From Arthrobacter gengyunqii (GTDB lineage: Bacteria > Actinomycetota > Actinomycetes > Actinomycetales > Micrococcaceae), in the NCBI RefSeq assembly GCF_023022985.1, contig NZ_CP095461.1:1612001-1676000 (forward strand): a stretch of 64,000 nucleotides of DNA, given 5' to 3'. The notes under the pieces are model-generated. The model searched no databases. It worked only from the letters and a program-made list of their open reading frames with translations, and was not told where the DNA came from. The position numbers and the translations under genes are program-made. Positions 1-8,357 of this stretch are shown here, piece after piece (positions within the stretch are counted from its first letter, which is position 1; every line of letters starts with the position of its first letter).

Positions 1-1
1 G

Positions 2-829
2 CGGGTGGTGTACGCCGCAGCCGATTCCACCGCTGAAGCGGCCGGCGGAGCCGCCGCGCTGGCCGATGCAGGCATCACGGTGCGCGGCGGCCTCATGGCG
101 GCCGAATCAGGGGACCTCAATCACCGCTGGATCCGTGCCGCACAGGAAAAACGGCCCTTCGTGACGGTGAAAACCGCACAGAGCCTGGACGGCCGGACGG
201 CAGCCGAAGACGGCACCAGCCAGTGGATCACCGGCACCGCGGCCCGCGCCGACGGACACGTGATCCGCTCCCGGGCGGACGCCGTCGTCGTCGGGACCGG
301 CACCGTGCTGGCAGACAATCCGCGACTGACCGCACGGAACGCCGAAGGCGAGGATGCCGGGCAGCAGCCGCTGCGGGTGGCAGTGGGACGCCGGCCCGTT
401 CCGGCAGACGCGGCCGTCCGCGGAACCGACGGACGATTCCTGCAGCTTCCGCAGCACGATCCGGCGGAAATCTGCCGTGAGCTGCACGGGCGCGGGGTGC
501 GCCACCTCATGATCGAAGGCGGTGCCACGGTGGCCGGCGCCTTCCTGCGTGCCGGGCTGGCGGACGAACTGGTCGCCTACGTCGCGCCCGTCCTGCTGGG
601 AGCCGGCACTCCGGCCTTCGCCAACCTCGGCGTGCACACCATCGCCGATGCCTCCCGCTGGCGCTGGGATGAGACCGACGGCGGTGCCGCCCGGCTGGTG
701 GGCACCGACCTGCGGCTGCGGCTTGTTCCCCTGCTGGCCGGAAGGATCCCAGCCGCCGGACCTCCCACCCCCGAACTTCCCACCTCCGAACAACACACCC
801 CCGAACTTCCCACCACCGAACAACCGTAA
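2..829 (+). CDS. ribD: Riboflavin biosynthesis protein RibD, 3' part (reductase domain)
   Basis: The reading frame is open at the left edge, so the N-terminal deaminase domain lies outside the window. What remains covers the end of the deaminase (VVYAAADST) and the whole C-terminal pyrimidine reductase domain, which reduces the ribosyl-amino-uracil phosphate using NADPH. Visible motifs are TVKTAQSLDGRTA, the SQWITG turn, VVVGTGTVLADNPRLT and HLMIEGGATVAGAFL, all typical of RibD reductases. The C-terminus ends in a Pro/Thr-rich tail made of two near-identical 10-residue units that RibD does not need. It is the first gene of the rib operon; ribE starts 10 bases after the stop, with an AAGGA ribosome site between them. 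Confidence 0.95.
   Translation, partial: RVVYAAADSTAEAAGGAAALADAGITVRGGLMAAESGDLNHRWIRAAQEKRPFVTVKTAQSLDGRTAAEDGTSQWITGTAARADGHVIRSRADAVVVGTGTVLADNPRLTARNAEGEDAGQQPLRVAVGRRPVPADAAVRGTDGRFLQLPQHDPAEICRELHGRGVRHLMIEGGATVAGAFLRAGLADELVAYVAPVLLGAGTPAFANLGVHTIADASRWRWDETDGGAARLVGTDLRLRLVPLLAGRIPAAGPPTPELPTSEQHTPELPTTEQP
766..825 (+). repeat. 30-bp tandem duplication in the 3' end of ribD
   Basis: Two adjacent 30-base units (766-795 and 796-825) differ at only a few bases and encode TPELPTSEQH and TPELPTTEQP. Because 30 is a multiple of three, the frame is kept and the protein tail is simply lengthened. Confidence 0.85.
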
Positions 830-838
830 GGACGATTC

Positions 839-1492
839 GTGTTTACCGGAATTGTGGCTGAACAGGGCAGCGTTGTATCCCTGGACCGGAATACCGCTGA
901 TGATTCCGCAGTGCTTGTCATCAGCGCTTCCGTAACCGGCGAAGGCCTTGAGCTGGGCGGATCCATCGCCGTGAACGGCGTCTGCCTGACGGCCACGGCC
1001 CTGGACGGCGACCGGATTTCCCTGGACGTCATGGGTGAAACCCTGGACCGGACCACCACGGGCACGCTACAACCGGGAACCAAAGTGAACCTGGAACGCT
1101 GTGTGCCCGCCGGCGGACGGTTGGATGGCCATGTGGTGCAGGGTCACGTGGACGGTGTCGGGAAACTTCTGGAACGGGAGAACCTCGGCAACTGGGACCG
1201 GCTGCGCTTCGCGGTGCCGGCGCAGCTGGCACGCTATATCGCCGAGAAGGGGTCGATTGCCGTGGATGGCGTTTCGCTCACCGTCACTGAAGTCAGCGAC
1301 GCCGGCGACCCGCAGCAGTGGTTTGAGGTCGGGCTGATTCCGACCACTCTGGCAGAGACCGGCCTGGGGGCACTGGAGCCCGGGGCGGCGGTGAACCTGG
1401 AAGTGGACGTGCTGGCCAAGTATGCAGAGCGGCTGCTGGCCTTCGCCAACCCGAAGAAACCTGCCCACGCTGCGGAAGGAGACGGCGCATGA
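839..1492 (+). CDS. ribE: Riboflavin synthase alpha chain
   Basis: The 217-residue protein carries out the last step of riboflavin synthesis, the dismutation of two 6,7-dimethyl-8-ribityllumazine molecules. It starts with the conserved MFTGIV, encoded from a GTG. It contains two lumazine-binding repeats, the first with [12 protein letters not shown] and the second with [12 protein letters not shown], linked by [11 protein letters not shown]. Length is normal for the family. The stop codon overlaps the start of ribB in an ATGA, which implies translational coupling. Confidence 0.96.
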   Translation: MFTGIVAEQGSVVSLDRNTADDSAVLVISASVTGEGLELGGSIAVNGVCLTATALDGDRISLDVMGETLDRTTTGTLQPGTKVNLERCVPAGGRLDGHVVQGHVDGVGKLLERENLGNWDRLRFAVPAQLARYIAEKGSIAVDGVSLTVTEVSDAGDPQQWFEVGLIPTTLAETGLGALEPGAAVNLEVDVLAKYAERLLAFANPKKPAHAAEGDGA

Positions 1493-2190
1493 GCATCCGG
1501 ACCAAGCATGCGGAAACAGCCGTTCCGCAGGACATGATCCTGTTGGACGGCATTCCCGCCGCGATTGAAGCCCTCGGCGCCGGACGGGCCGTCGTCGTCG
1601 TGGATGATGAGGACCGCGAGAATGAGGGCGACATCGTCTTTGCCGCCCAGCACGCCACGCCCGAACTGATGGGATGGACGGTCCGTTACACCTCCGGCGT
1701 GATTTGCGTGCCGCTGCCCGGGTCCTACGCGGACCGGCTGAACCTGCCGCCCATGACCGCCGTGAATGAGGACGCCAAGGGCACCGCCTACACGGTGTCC
1801 TGCGACGCCGCCGTTGGCGTGACTACCGGCATCAGCGCTGCAGACCGGGCCACCACGTCCCGGGTGCTCGCGGATCCGGGCGCGTCGGCCTCCGATCTCC
1901 ACCGTCCCGGACACGTGTTTCCGCTTCGCGCGCACGACGACGGCGTCCGCGGCCGCCGCGGGCATACCGAGGCGGCGGTGGAGCTGGCCCGGCTGGCAAA
2001 CTGCAGCCCCGTGGGCGTGATTGCCGAACTCGTCCACGACGAAGGATCCATGATGCGGTTGCCGGCGCTGCGCGCGTTTGCCGACACGCACGAGCTGCCG
2101 CTGATCTCCATCGACGATTTGGTGGCGTACCTTCACAGTCAGGCCCGGCCGATTGGGGATAGCGCAGATAACGCGGAGGACCGGCGGTGA
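1489..2190 (+). CDS. ribB: 3,4-dihydroxy-2-butanone 4-phosphate synthase
   Basis: RibB makes the four-carbon unit for lumazine from ribulose 5-phosphate. Family signatures are [15 protein letters not shown] for metal and substrate binding, [35 protein letters not shown] and [10 protein letters not shown]. The 233-residue protein ends soon after the domain ([10 protein letters not shown]) instead of running on into a GTP cyclohydrolase II domain, as the RibBA fusions common in Actinobacteria do. ATGA overlap with ribE upstream and GTGA overlap with ribA downstream show a tightly coupled operon. Confidence 0.95.
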   Translation: MSIRTKHAETAVPQDMILLDGIPAAIEALGAGRAVVVVDDEDRENEGDIVFAAQHATPELMGWTVRYTSGVICVPLPGSYADRLNLPPMTAVNEDAKGTAYTVSCDAAVGVTTGISAADRATTSRVLADPGASASDLHRPGHVFPLRAHDDGVRGRRGHTEAAVELARLANCSPVGVIAELVHDEGSMMRLPALRAFADTHELPLISIDDLVAYLHSQARPIGDSADNAEDRR

Positions 2191-2864
2191 ACGCGGCTGA
2201 GAACCTGTCAGCCGGCGTCGTACCCGGTCCCGAAGTCCACCTGCCGACACCCTATGGCGACTTCATGGCCCAGGCTTGGACCGATCAGCGCACCGGGGCA
2301 GAGCATATGAGTGTTTCCGCGCCCGGATCGGGCATTCAGCAGGACGCCGCCGGCGCCGATGCCGGCGGGAGCCCCGTGGCGCCGCTGGTCAGGCTGCATT
2401 CCGAATGCCTGACCGGTGACGTTTTCGGTTCCTACCGCTGCGACTGCGGCGAGCAGCTGGAACAGGCGCTGGAGCTGATTCACCTGCACGGCGGCACAGT
2501 GATCTACCTGCGCGGGCACGAGGGTCGGGGGATTGGCCTGGCCAACAAGCTGCGCGCCTATGCCCTGCAGGAAGCCGGCGCTGACACAGTGGAAGCCAAT
2601 GAACAGCTGGGTCTGCCCGTGGACGCACGCGACTACCAGGCGGCCGCTGAGATTCTGCATGAACTGGGCCTGAACCGGATCCGGCTGCTGAGCAACAATC
2701 CGACCAAACGCGACCGGCTGCATCAGTACGGCATCACTGTGGCGGCGATGGTGCCCTCGGAGGTGCCCATCCGGGCCGAAAACGAGCGTTACCTGCAAAC
2801 CAAGCGGGACCGGATGAACCACCGGCTGACCCTGCTGCGCACCCAGCCGGTCCAGCAGGGCTAA
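2187..2864 (+). CDS. ribA: GTP cyclohydrolase II
   Basis: RibA opens GTP to start the pyrimidine branch of riboflavin synthesis. The zinc-binding cysteines lie in [20 protein letters not shown], and the catalytic region is [21 protein letters not shown], followed by [12 protein letters not shown]. The start is GTG at 2187, supported by GGAGGA at 2175-2180. About 15 extra residues ([15 protein letters not shown]) sit before the first cysteine, inside the loop that precedes the zinc site. It is encoded separately from RibB but overlaps it by four bases, so the two enzymes of a usual fusion are made from adjacent frames. Confidence 0.95.
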   Translation: MNAAENLSAGVVPGPEVHLPTPYGDFMAQAWTDQRTGAEHMSVSAPGSGIQQDAAGADAGGSPVAPLVRLHSECLTGDVFGSYRCDCGEQLEQALELIHLHGGTVIYLRGHEGRGIGLANKLRAYALQEAGADTVEANEQLGLPVDARDYQAAAEILHELGLNRIRLLSNNPTKRDRLHQYGITVAAMVPSEVPIRAENERYLQTKRDRMNHRLTLLRTQPVQQG

Positions 2865-2933
2865 CCGCACCTACCAGGACCGAACTTCACCACAAGAGCC
2901 TCGCAACCATTCTCACCATCAGGAGAAAGCATC

Positions 2934-3416
2934 ATGAGCGGACACGGCGCACCGGACAATGACCTCAGCAACATCAAGGCGAAGGGCCTGGATATCCGGG
3001 TGGCCATCGTGGCCGCCAGCTGGCACACCGAAATCATGGACGGACTGATCAACGGCGCCCTGCGTGCCGTGGAGGATGCCGGGCTGCTGCCGAAACTGAT
3101 CAGGGTTCCGGGAAGCTTCGAGCTTCCCGTTGCCGCGGCCCGCCTGGCACCGCACTTTGATGCAGTGGTGGCCCTCGGCGTCGTCATCCGTGGCGGCACA
3201 CCGCACTTTGACTACGTGTGCTCAGCTGCGACCACCGGGCTGACCGACGTCAGCATCGGCACCGGCACTCCGATCGGCTTCGGCGTGCTGACCTGCGACA
3301 CCGAACAGCAGGGCCTGGACCGGGCAGGACTGCCGGGCTCGTCCGAGGACAAGGGATATGAGGCGGTGGCGGCAGCCGTGAACACCGTGGCAGCCCTGCG
3401 CGGCGCCGGGGTCTAG
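2934..3416 (+). CDS. ribH: 6,7-dimethyl-8-ribityllumazine synthase
   Basis: RibH condenses the butanone phosphate with the amino-ribityl-uracil and usually assembles into pentamers or icosahedral shells. The 160-residue protein shows the family pattern: [51 protein letters not shown] with the catalytic His, and [16 protein letters not shown]. An AGGAGA site precedes the ATG. A 69-base gap separates it from ribA, wider than the overlaps upstream, but it has the same orientation and is the operon's last gene here. Confidence 0.96.
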   Translation: MSGHGAPDNDLSNIKAKGLDIRVAIVAASWHTEIMDGLINGALRAVEDAGLLPKLIRVPGSFELPVAAARLAPHFDAVVALGVVIRGGTPHFDYVCSAATTGLTDVSIGTGTPIGFGVLTCDTEQQGLDRAGLPGSSEDKGYEAVAAAVNTVAALRGAGV

Positions 3417-3483
3417 GACTTCAGCGGTCTAAGACTTAGCGGTCGAGGAAACGGGGGTCCAGGGGCGCGGGGCCGCCCGTATT

Positions 3484-3951
3484 TCACGATGCTGCAGAAG
3501 GCTTTGGACGGAAGATCAGCACCGGGCACCGCGCATGGTTGACGACTTGATGCGAGACCGCGCCGAGATGCAGGCCTTCGAATCCGCCGTACCCGCGTGC
3601 GCCGACAACAACAAGATCTGCCTCCCTGGCGGCGTCTACTATTGCCGCGGCGGGTGAGCTGTTGTGAACAACCTGGCCCGTGGCGGACGCGCCCTTGTCT
3701 GCCGCGAATTCCAGCGCCTGGGCATTCAGCTTGCCGGCGTCTTCCTCGGGAGCAGGTGCGACGGCCAGTCCACCCACAGCAGTCTCCAACACCTCCGGAT
3801 ACCATGCAAACGGCGCCTTGCTCCAGACCGTGATCAGCTGGAGCCGGCCGTTGCGCAGACGCGCCTCATCAGCGGCCCAGTGCAAGGCAAGCTTTGAGTC
3901 GGGCGAGCCGTCAACGCCAACAACAATGGTGAACGGGCTGCTATCGGTCAT
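3484..3951 (-). CDS. UspA-family universal stress protein
   Basis: A single-domain Usp protein of 155 residues. The N-terminus IVVGVDGSPDSKLALHWAADEA and C-terminus VVVGARGYGGFEGLHLGAVS...CPVLIFRP are typical of the alpha/beta nucleotide-binding Usp fold. The start at 3951 is chosen because GAAAGG lies 9 bases upstream; an in-frame ATG nine codons earlier has no such site. In the ATP loop G-x2-G-x9-G-(S/T), the last residue is Ala here, so nucleotide binding may be weaker. It is transcribed towards ribH and divergently from the MFS gene at 4239. Confidence 0.9.
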   Translation of the reverse strand: MTDSSPFTIVVGVDGSPDSKLALHWAADEARLRNGRLQLITVWSKAPFAWYPEVLETAVGGLAVAPAPEEDAGKLNAQALEFAADKGASATGQVVHNSSPAAAIVDAAREADLVVVGARGYGGFEGLHLGAVSHQVVNHARCPVLIFRPKPSAAS

Positions 3952-4226
3952 CTGTTCTGTACCTTTCGTCGGCCTCACTGAGCATCGTAGACCGGCGTCG
4001 GCGCGGTGGTCAGGGGCGATGCTGTTTCCGCTGCCCAGGATCCGGAAAACGGGTGCGGGAAGGCCGGGCTGTCCGCAGGAAGAACACGCTCATGCCGACA
4101 TCCAGCCGTTCGCCCTCCGGACCGTTCGCCCTCCGCGCCGTAGGACAGGGTGGAGCTTCGTCCGGCGGCCAGGCGGCGGGACCCCGCGGGTTGGTGCGCC
4201 GCGGCACGCATGTGCATGTGGCGCTG

Positions 4227-4232
4227 TAGGCT
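4227..4232 (+). promoter_or_regulatory. Candidate -10 box for a leaderless MFS transcript
   Basis: TAGGCT lies six bases before the ATG at 4239, with no purine-rich ribosome site in between. The spacing would place the transcript start at or next to the ATG. Confidence 0.35.
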
Positions 4233-4238
4233 CGGCTG

Positions 4239-5549
4239 ATGTCTTTTGGCCGAGCATTTTCGTTCTTGTGGGGTGCAAACACCGCCTCGAACCTGGCTGA
4301 CGGGCTGGCCTTTGTGTCCATTCCGCTATTGGCGGCATCCCTGACCGATGATCCGCGCTGGGTGGCGGGACTTGCCACGGTGTACGCCCTGGTGCGGCTG
4401 CTCGCCGCGCTGCCCATAGGGGTATGGGTTGACCGTGCCGATCGGCGCAGGATCCTGGTGGCCGTAAATCTTTTGCGCGGCGTCGCGGTGGCAGCACTCG
4501 CGCTGTGCGTCCACTTCGGGGTTGGCGGGCTGCTCCTGCTGTACCTGGCGTTTGCAATCATCGGCACCCTGGAAAGTGCCGCTGACAACGCCACCGTGTC
4601 ACTGGTTCCCGGCATTGTCGGGGAGCGGAACCTGGACCGGGCCAACGGCCGCATCTCGGCGTCACAGATTGTCGCTGACGAATTCGCCGGCCCGCCCCTG
4701 GGAGGGTTCCTGTTTGCCTTCGCTGCGGCGGCACCGATTTTTGCCATGGCCGGGCTGTGGGCCGCAGCGGGTTTCCTGGCGCTGGCGCTTCCCAAACGCC
4801 CGGCAGCGCCACCCGCCACCACACCGTTCGAACGGACTGGGGTGTGGAAGGAAGCTGCCGCGGGCACCCGGTGGCTGGCGTGGCACCGCACGGTCGGAGG
4901 ACTCGCGCTGATTGGCGCTCTGGCGAGCGTCGGCTACATGCTGCCGTTCTCAGTGCTGGTCCTCTTCGCGCAGCAGCAGCTCGGCGTCAACACTGCAGGC
5001 TATGGAATGATTCTGGCGACCTCGGCACTGGGCGGTTTGGCCGGATCTTTTGCGGCACCCCGGATGCGCGGAAGGTTCGGCTATCGGTGGACGATCGCCG
5101 CGAGTCTCCTTCTGGGCGCCGGTTCCCTGACCGCGTTGGCTGCCACGCACAGCGGCGTGGTGGCCGCTCTGCTGCTGGCCGTCTATATCTTTCATGCCGT
5201 GGTGTGGGGGATCTGCGCCACGTCGCTCCGGCAGCGTCTTGTGCCGGACGAATTGAGAGGAAGAGTCAACGCGTCTTCGCGGGTGCTGGGTTTGCTCGGA
5301 CTCGCCCTTGGGTCAGCGCTTGGCGGCGTGCTGGCAGCCGGAAATATTGCCCTGCCGGCACTGGCTGGAGGTCTGGTGTTTCTGGCGTGCTCACTTGTCG
5401 CTGCGTACCTGTTCCGCGACCTCGGGCGGACAGGCTTCCCTACGAAAAGCGAGGAACTAGTCCCTGGCGCGCGCGTTCCAGTAAATCCGCGGCCAGGGGC
5501 TGGTTGTGGAAACGTGCCAGCGGAGCAGACCCCTGGCGCATCACCGTAA
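4239..5549 (+). CDS. MFS transporter (EntS/MFS_3-like exporter)
   Basis: A 436-residue integral membrane protein with about 12 hydrophobic segments. The conserved MFS loop 2-3 motif is present as GVWVDRADRRRILV, and RQRLVPDELRGRVNASSR occurs in the second half, as in EntS-like and 'transmembrane secretion effector' proteins. These usually export small hydrophobic molecules; the substrate cannot be read from sequence. The last ~110 bases overlap the 3' end of the convergent GIY-YIG gene, and the C-terminal ~45 residues form a non-membrane Pro/Gly-rich tail that falls exactly in this overlap. Confidence 0.88.
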   Translation: MSFGRAFSFLWGANTASNLADGLAFVSIPLLAASLTDDPRWVAGLATVYALVRLLAALPIGVWVDRADRRRILVAVNLLRGVAVAALALCVHFGVGGLLLLYLAFAIIGTLESAADNATVSLVPGIVGERNLDRANGRISASQIVADEFAGPPLGGFLFAFAAAAPIFAMAGLWAAAGFLALALPKRPAAPPATTPFERTGVWKEAAAGTRWLAWHRTVGGLALIGALASVGYMLPFSVLVLFAQQQLGVNTAGYGMILATSALGGLAGSFAAPRMRGRFGYRWTIAASLLLGAGSLTALAATHSGVVAALLLAVYIFHAVVWGICATSLRQRLVPDELRGRVNASSRVLGLLGLALGSALGGVLAAGNIALPALAGGLVFLACSLVAAYLFRDLGRTGFPTKSEELVPGARVPVNPRPGAGCGNVPAEQTPGASP

Positions 5550-6438
5550 TGACGAGTTGATATACCGCGTCCAAAACATCCGGGTCGCTGAGCAGCTTCT
5601 GCAAGGTAGCCAGATCCGGGACCCGGACCGTCTGCACCCCGGCTACAGCCCGGTAACGTCCCGTTGTAATGACCTGCGGGCTGAGACCTGCCCTCAGGAG
5701 GGCATGAACGAGGGTCGTTCGGCTGAAGTTTGGGGCGGCATTGAGGAAGCTTGGATAGAGGACAGTGCTGGGAGTGACTTCTTCGAACACCCGGAGGATT
5801 TCCAATCGACCCGCACTTAGTGCCAGTAAACGGCGCCACCCCGGCGCACGATTGGTCGAGGGCAGTGCAGAGACAGACCACAAAAAGGATTGCGATTCTG
5901 TCGGACTCGGTATTGCTCCTCCGATCAGCGCGGCCGTGGCGTCGGCCAGAAGCTCGTAGGTGTCCGTCCTAAGTAGCGATTCAAATTTTGCCTGTCCGCC
6001 TGTGTTCTCCGCTGCGACGGATGGGGGTGAAGTGACTGCCCCACGCCGCGCCCGTTCCCAGGGCAAGGCCAAAGAGCTTCCGGGCGAGATGGTGACGTTG
6101 ACATCCCTGTCACCGCCCGGCCGATTAGTCAGCAGTTTGTTCCGCAGCGGTCTGATTTCCTGTACGTGCTGAATAGCAGCAAGCTCCAGCTCGTCCAATT
6201 GTTCCGGCAGACAGGGGGCGAAACGGACCGTAACAGCATCGCTCCAACGCCGGCGGTGTGCAGCAAGCCGTGTGCGGGTGGACACTGATTGGCCGACGTA
6301 AGAGTAGCCGTCAGCAAAGTCGATCCAGTAAATGCCCACTGACGGGCTTGTCTTTGCAAAGTACAAGGCGAGAGAACCTCTGTCTTCAATGACGTGCTCA
6401 CTGAATCTCAGACCTGGAAGGGGGCGAAGTCGGTTCAT
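5440..6438 (-). CDS. GIY-YIG nuclease-like domain protein with unknown C-terminal region
   Basis: Residues 35-100 of 332 match the GIY-YIG fold: GIY at 35-37, YVG at 47-49, an Arg in TRLAAHRRR (R57), a Glu in the helix LDELELAAIQ, and Asn at about 100. These are the catalytic positions of the family, so nuclease activity is possible. The remaining ~230 residues match nothing I recognise; they are soluble and mostly helical (NFSRTTLVHALLRAGLSPQV, LATLQKLLSDPDVLDAVYQL). UvrC and homing-endonuclease partner domains are absent. It is convergent with, and overlaps, the MFS gene by 110 bases. Possible roles are DNA repair or a mobile or defence function; I cannot choose. Confidence 0.75.
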   Translation of the reverse strand: MNRLRPLPGLRFSEHVIEDRGSLALYFAKTSPSVGIYWIDFADGYSYVGQSVSTRTRLAAHRRRWSDAVTVRFAPCLPEQLDELELAAIQHVQEIRPLRNKLLTNRPGGDRDVNVTISPGSSLALPWERARRGAVTSPPSVAAENTGGQAKFESLLRTDTYELLADATAALIGGAIPSPTESQSFLWSVSALPSTNRAPGWRRLLALSAGRLEILRVFEEVTPSTVLYPSFLNAAPNFSRTTLVHALLRAGLSPQVITTGRYRAVAGVQTVRVPDLATLQKLLSDPDVLDAVYQLVITVMRQGSAPLARFHNQPLAADLLERARQGLVPRFS

Positions 6439-6494
6439 GAACGAAGGCTATACCGGCATTCCGACATGGTCCTGTTCCGGCAGGGCCTTCGCCG

Positions 6495-6500
6495 TAGGAT
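6495..6500 (+). promoter_or_regulatory. Candidate -10 box before the DHPS remnant
   Basis: TAGGAT lies six bases before the ATG at 6507, the same arrangement seen before several genes in the window. It suggests the broken gene once had, and may keep, a leaderless promoter. Confidence 0.35.
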
Positions 6501-6506
6501 GCAATC

Positions 6507-6917
6507 ATGAGTTTTTCCCGCTTGGTACCGAATCTTGAAACCAAGGGCACCTCCAGAAACGCCCAGGGTCTCGGTCGGACCGCCGGCCAGTATGAACCGC
6601 TGCTGCTGCACCCGGTCCGGCAGATAGGGGAACGCACCCTGGATTTCCGCCGGCAGGTCGCGCTCATAACCATCATCAACCGCACCCCGGATTCGTTTTA
6701 CGACGCCGGACGCACCTTTGCGCTGGACGCCGCGGTGGGTGCGGCGGTGAACGACGGCGCCGACTGGGTGGACATCGGCGGTGTCCCCTTTGCCCCCGGA
6801 CCGGCCGTGGAAGCGGCAGAGGAAGTCGCCCGGGTGGTCCCCGTCATCGAAGCGGTCCGGGCACGCAACTCTTCGGGTCCTTCCAAGCTGCGGGTCTGGT
6901 GGACGAACTGTGCCTGA
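6507..6917 (+). pseudogene. Truncated dihydropteroate synthase-like gene (5' part)
   Basis: The first ~115 codons encode a dihydropteroate synthase N-terminus: LITIINRTPDSFYD (pterin-binding strand), GADWVDIGG and a VVPVIEAVRA helix. Similarity stops near base 6866. From there the frame reads unrelated residues to a stop at 6917, and the remaining ~160 residues of the TIM barrel, including the later pterin and pABA sites, are missing. A different gene's 3' end follows directly, so an internal deletion is the simplest explanation. Any product would be inactive as DHPS. Family is clear; whether it was a main FolP or a FolP2-like paralogue is not. Confidence 0.8.
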
Positions 6918-7066
6918 CGATCAGTCCCCTTCTTGCGGCGGGCAGCGCTCTGCGCATTACGTCCGGGGCGCCCGAGGCTGTGCCGCCGAGTCGCCTGGAA
7001 CTGGCACATGTCCTCCGCGGCGGCGACACCCTTCTCCTGCGGTACCGCAGTGAACCGCCCGCCTGA
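6866..7066 (+). pseudogene. 3' remnant of a pyrimidine reductase (RibD_C/DHFR-like) gene
   Basis: In the frame ending at 7064-7066 the sequence encodes QLFGSFQAAGLVDELCLTIS and SPLLAAGSALRITSG, ending LRYRSEPPA. The motif of a leucine-rich helix followed by AxLVDELxLTxSP is the C-terminal hallmark of RibD_C-type reductases. No start or N-terminal ~180 residues exist; the remnant is joined directly to the broken DHPS gene in a different frame. Its stop overlaps the proposed start of the next MFS gene, as would be expected in an old operon. Confidence 0.75.
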
Positions 7067-8348
7067 CGCCGCCGGGGGACCGGCCGCCCTCGACGAAGCC
7101 ACCCGAGCCCGCGTACAGCGCCGAACCTTGACGGTGGTCATCATGAGTCAGGTCCTCGGCGGGGCAGGGCTGGCCGCCGGCGTCACGGTCGGTGCGCTGC
7201 TGGCGCAGGAGATGCTGGGATCGGACGGCCTCGCCGGTCTGCCCGCCGGACTTTTTACCCTGGGCTCCGCGCTGACCGCTTATCTCGTGGGACGGGTTAC
7301 CCAGCGATCAGGCCGGCGAGTGGGGCTCGGGGCTGGTTTCGCCGCGGGCGCGGCCGGTGCCTTGGGAGTGGTCCTGGCCGCGGTCGTCGGCAGTCCGGCG
7401 CTGCTGTTCGGCGCCCTCTTCGTCTATGGAGCGGGCACCGCCACCAACCTGCAGGCCCGCTATGCGGGCACTGATCTGGCGCTGCCGGCGCGGCGCGGCC
7501 AGGCGATCAGCATTGCCATGGTCTCCACCACGCTCGGCGCGGTGGCCGGGCCAAACCTGGTCACGCCCATGGGCCGCTTCGCCGTCGGCCTGGGCATCCC
7601 TGCCCTGGCGGGTCCCTTCCTGCTGGCCGGTGCAGCGTACCTGGCAGCCGGCGTCGTACTGCTGGTGCTGCTGCGCCCCGATCCGTTCCTCCTCGCCCGC
7701 AGGCTGAATGCGAAGGAAGCCGACGACGACGCTGCAGCCGCGGGTGCCGGTGCGCCGGTTCCGACGCCGGCGAGACCGGGAAACGGAGTGTACGTGGGCG
7801 CAGCCGTGATGGTGCTGACCCAAATCGCGATGGTGGCCATCATGACCATGACGCCGGTGCACATGCGGTTCCACCATCACAGCCTGGCCGACGTCGGCCT
7901 CGTGATTGGCATTCACATTGGGGCGATGTATCTGCCGTCCCTGGTGACCGGCGTGCTGGTGGACCGGGTGGGCCGGCTTCCCATGGCGGCGGCTGCGGGC
8001 GGAACCCTGCTGCTCGCCGGTGTCACGGCAGCCCTGGCGCCGGGGGAATCGCTGGGGCTGCTGATCCTTGCCCTCGCATTGCTGGGCCTTGGCTGGAATT
8101 TTGGCCTCATCGCCGGCACCGCGCTGGTGGTCGATAACACCGCAGCCGAAATCCGTCCGCAGGTGCAGGGCAGAATCGACGTCCTGGTGGCGCTGGCAGG
8201 AGCAGGCGGAGGCATGCTGTCAGGCGTCGTCATGGCCGGTACCGGCTACGCCGCGCTGGCGTTGTCCGGCGGCATTCTGGCACTGCTGCTCATTCCGGTG
8301 CTGCTGTGGGCACGGCGTTCAGCGGTGGTGGCTGCCCCGGGCCGGTAA
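7050..8348 (+). CDS. MFS transporter
   Basis: A 432-residue membrane protein with about 12 hydrophobic segments. It has a loop 2-3 motif VGRVTQRSGRRVGLG in the first half and GVLVDRVGRLPM in the second. The GTG at 7050 is preferred because it includes DEATRARVQRRTLTVV, a basic cytoplasmic lead-in to the first helix; an ATG at 7143 would start inside that helix. The start overlaps the stop of the reductase remnant by 17 bases, suggesting an operon with the two broken upstream genes. An acidic/Ala-rich loop sits at mid-protein. Substrate is unknown. Confidence 0.85.
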   Translation: MNRPPDAAGGPAALDEATRARVQRRTLTVVIMSQVLGGAGLAAGVTVGALLAQEMLGSDGLAGLPAGLFTLGSALTAYLVGRVTQRSGRRVGLGAGFAAGAAGALGVVLAAVVGSPALLFGALFVYGAGTATNLQARYAGTDLALPARRGQAISIAMVSTTLGAVAGPNLVTPMGRFAVGLGIPALAGPFLLAGAAYLAAGVVLLVLLRPDPFLLARRLNAKEADDDAAAAGAGAPVPTPARPGNGVYVGAAVMVLTQIAMVAIMTMTPVHMRFHHHSLADVGLVIGIHIGAMYLPSLVTGVLVDRVGRLPMAAAAGGTLLLAGVTAALAPGESLGLLILALALLGLGWNFGLIAGTALVVDNTAAEIRPQVQGRIDVLVALAGAGGGMLSGVVMAGTGYAALALSGGILALLLIPVLLWARRSAVVAAPGR

Positions 8349-8357
8349 AGAAGGTGA

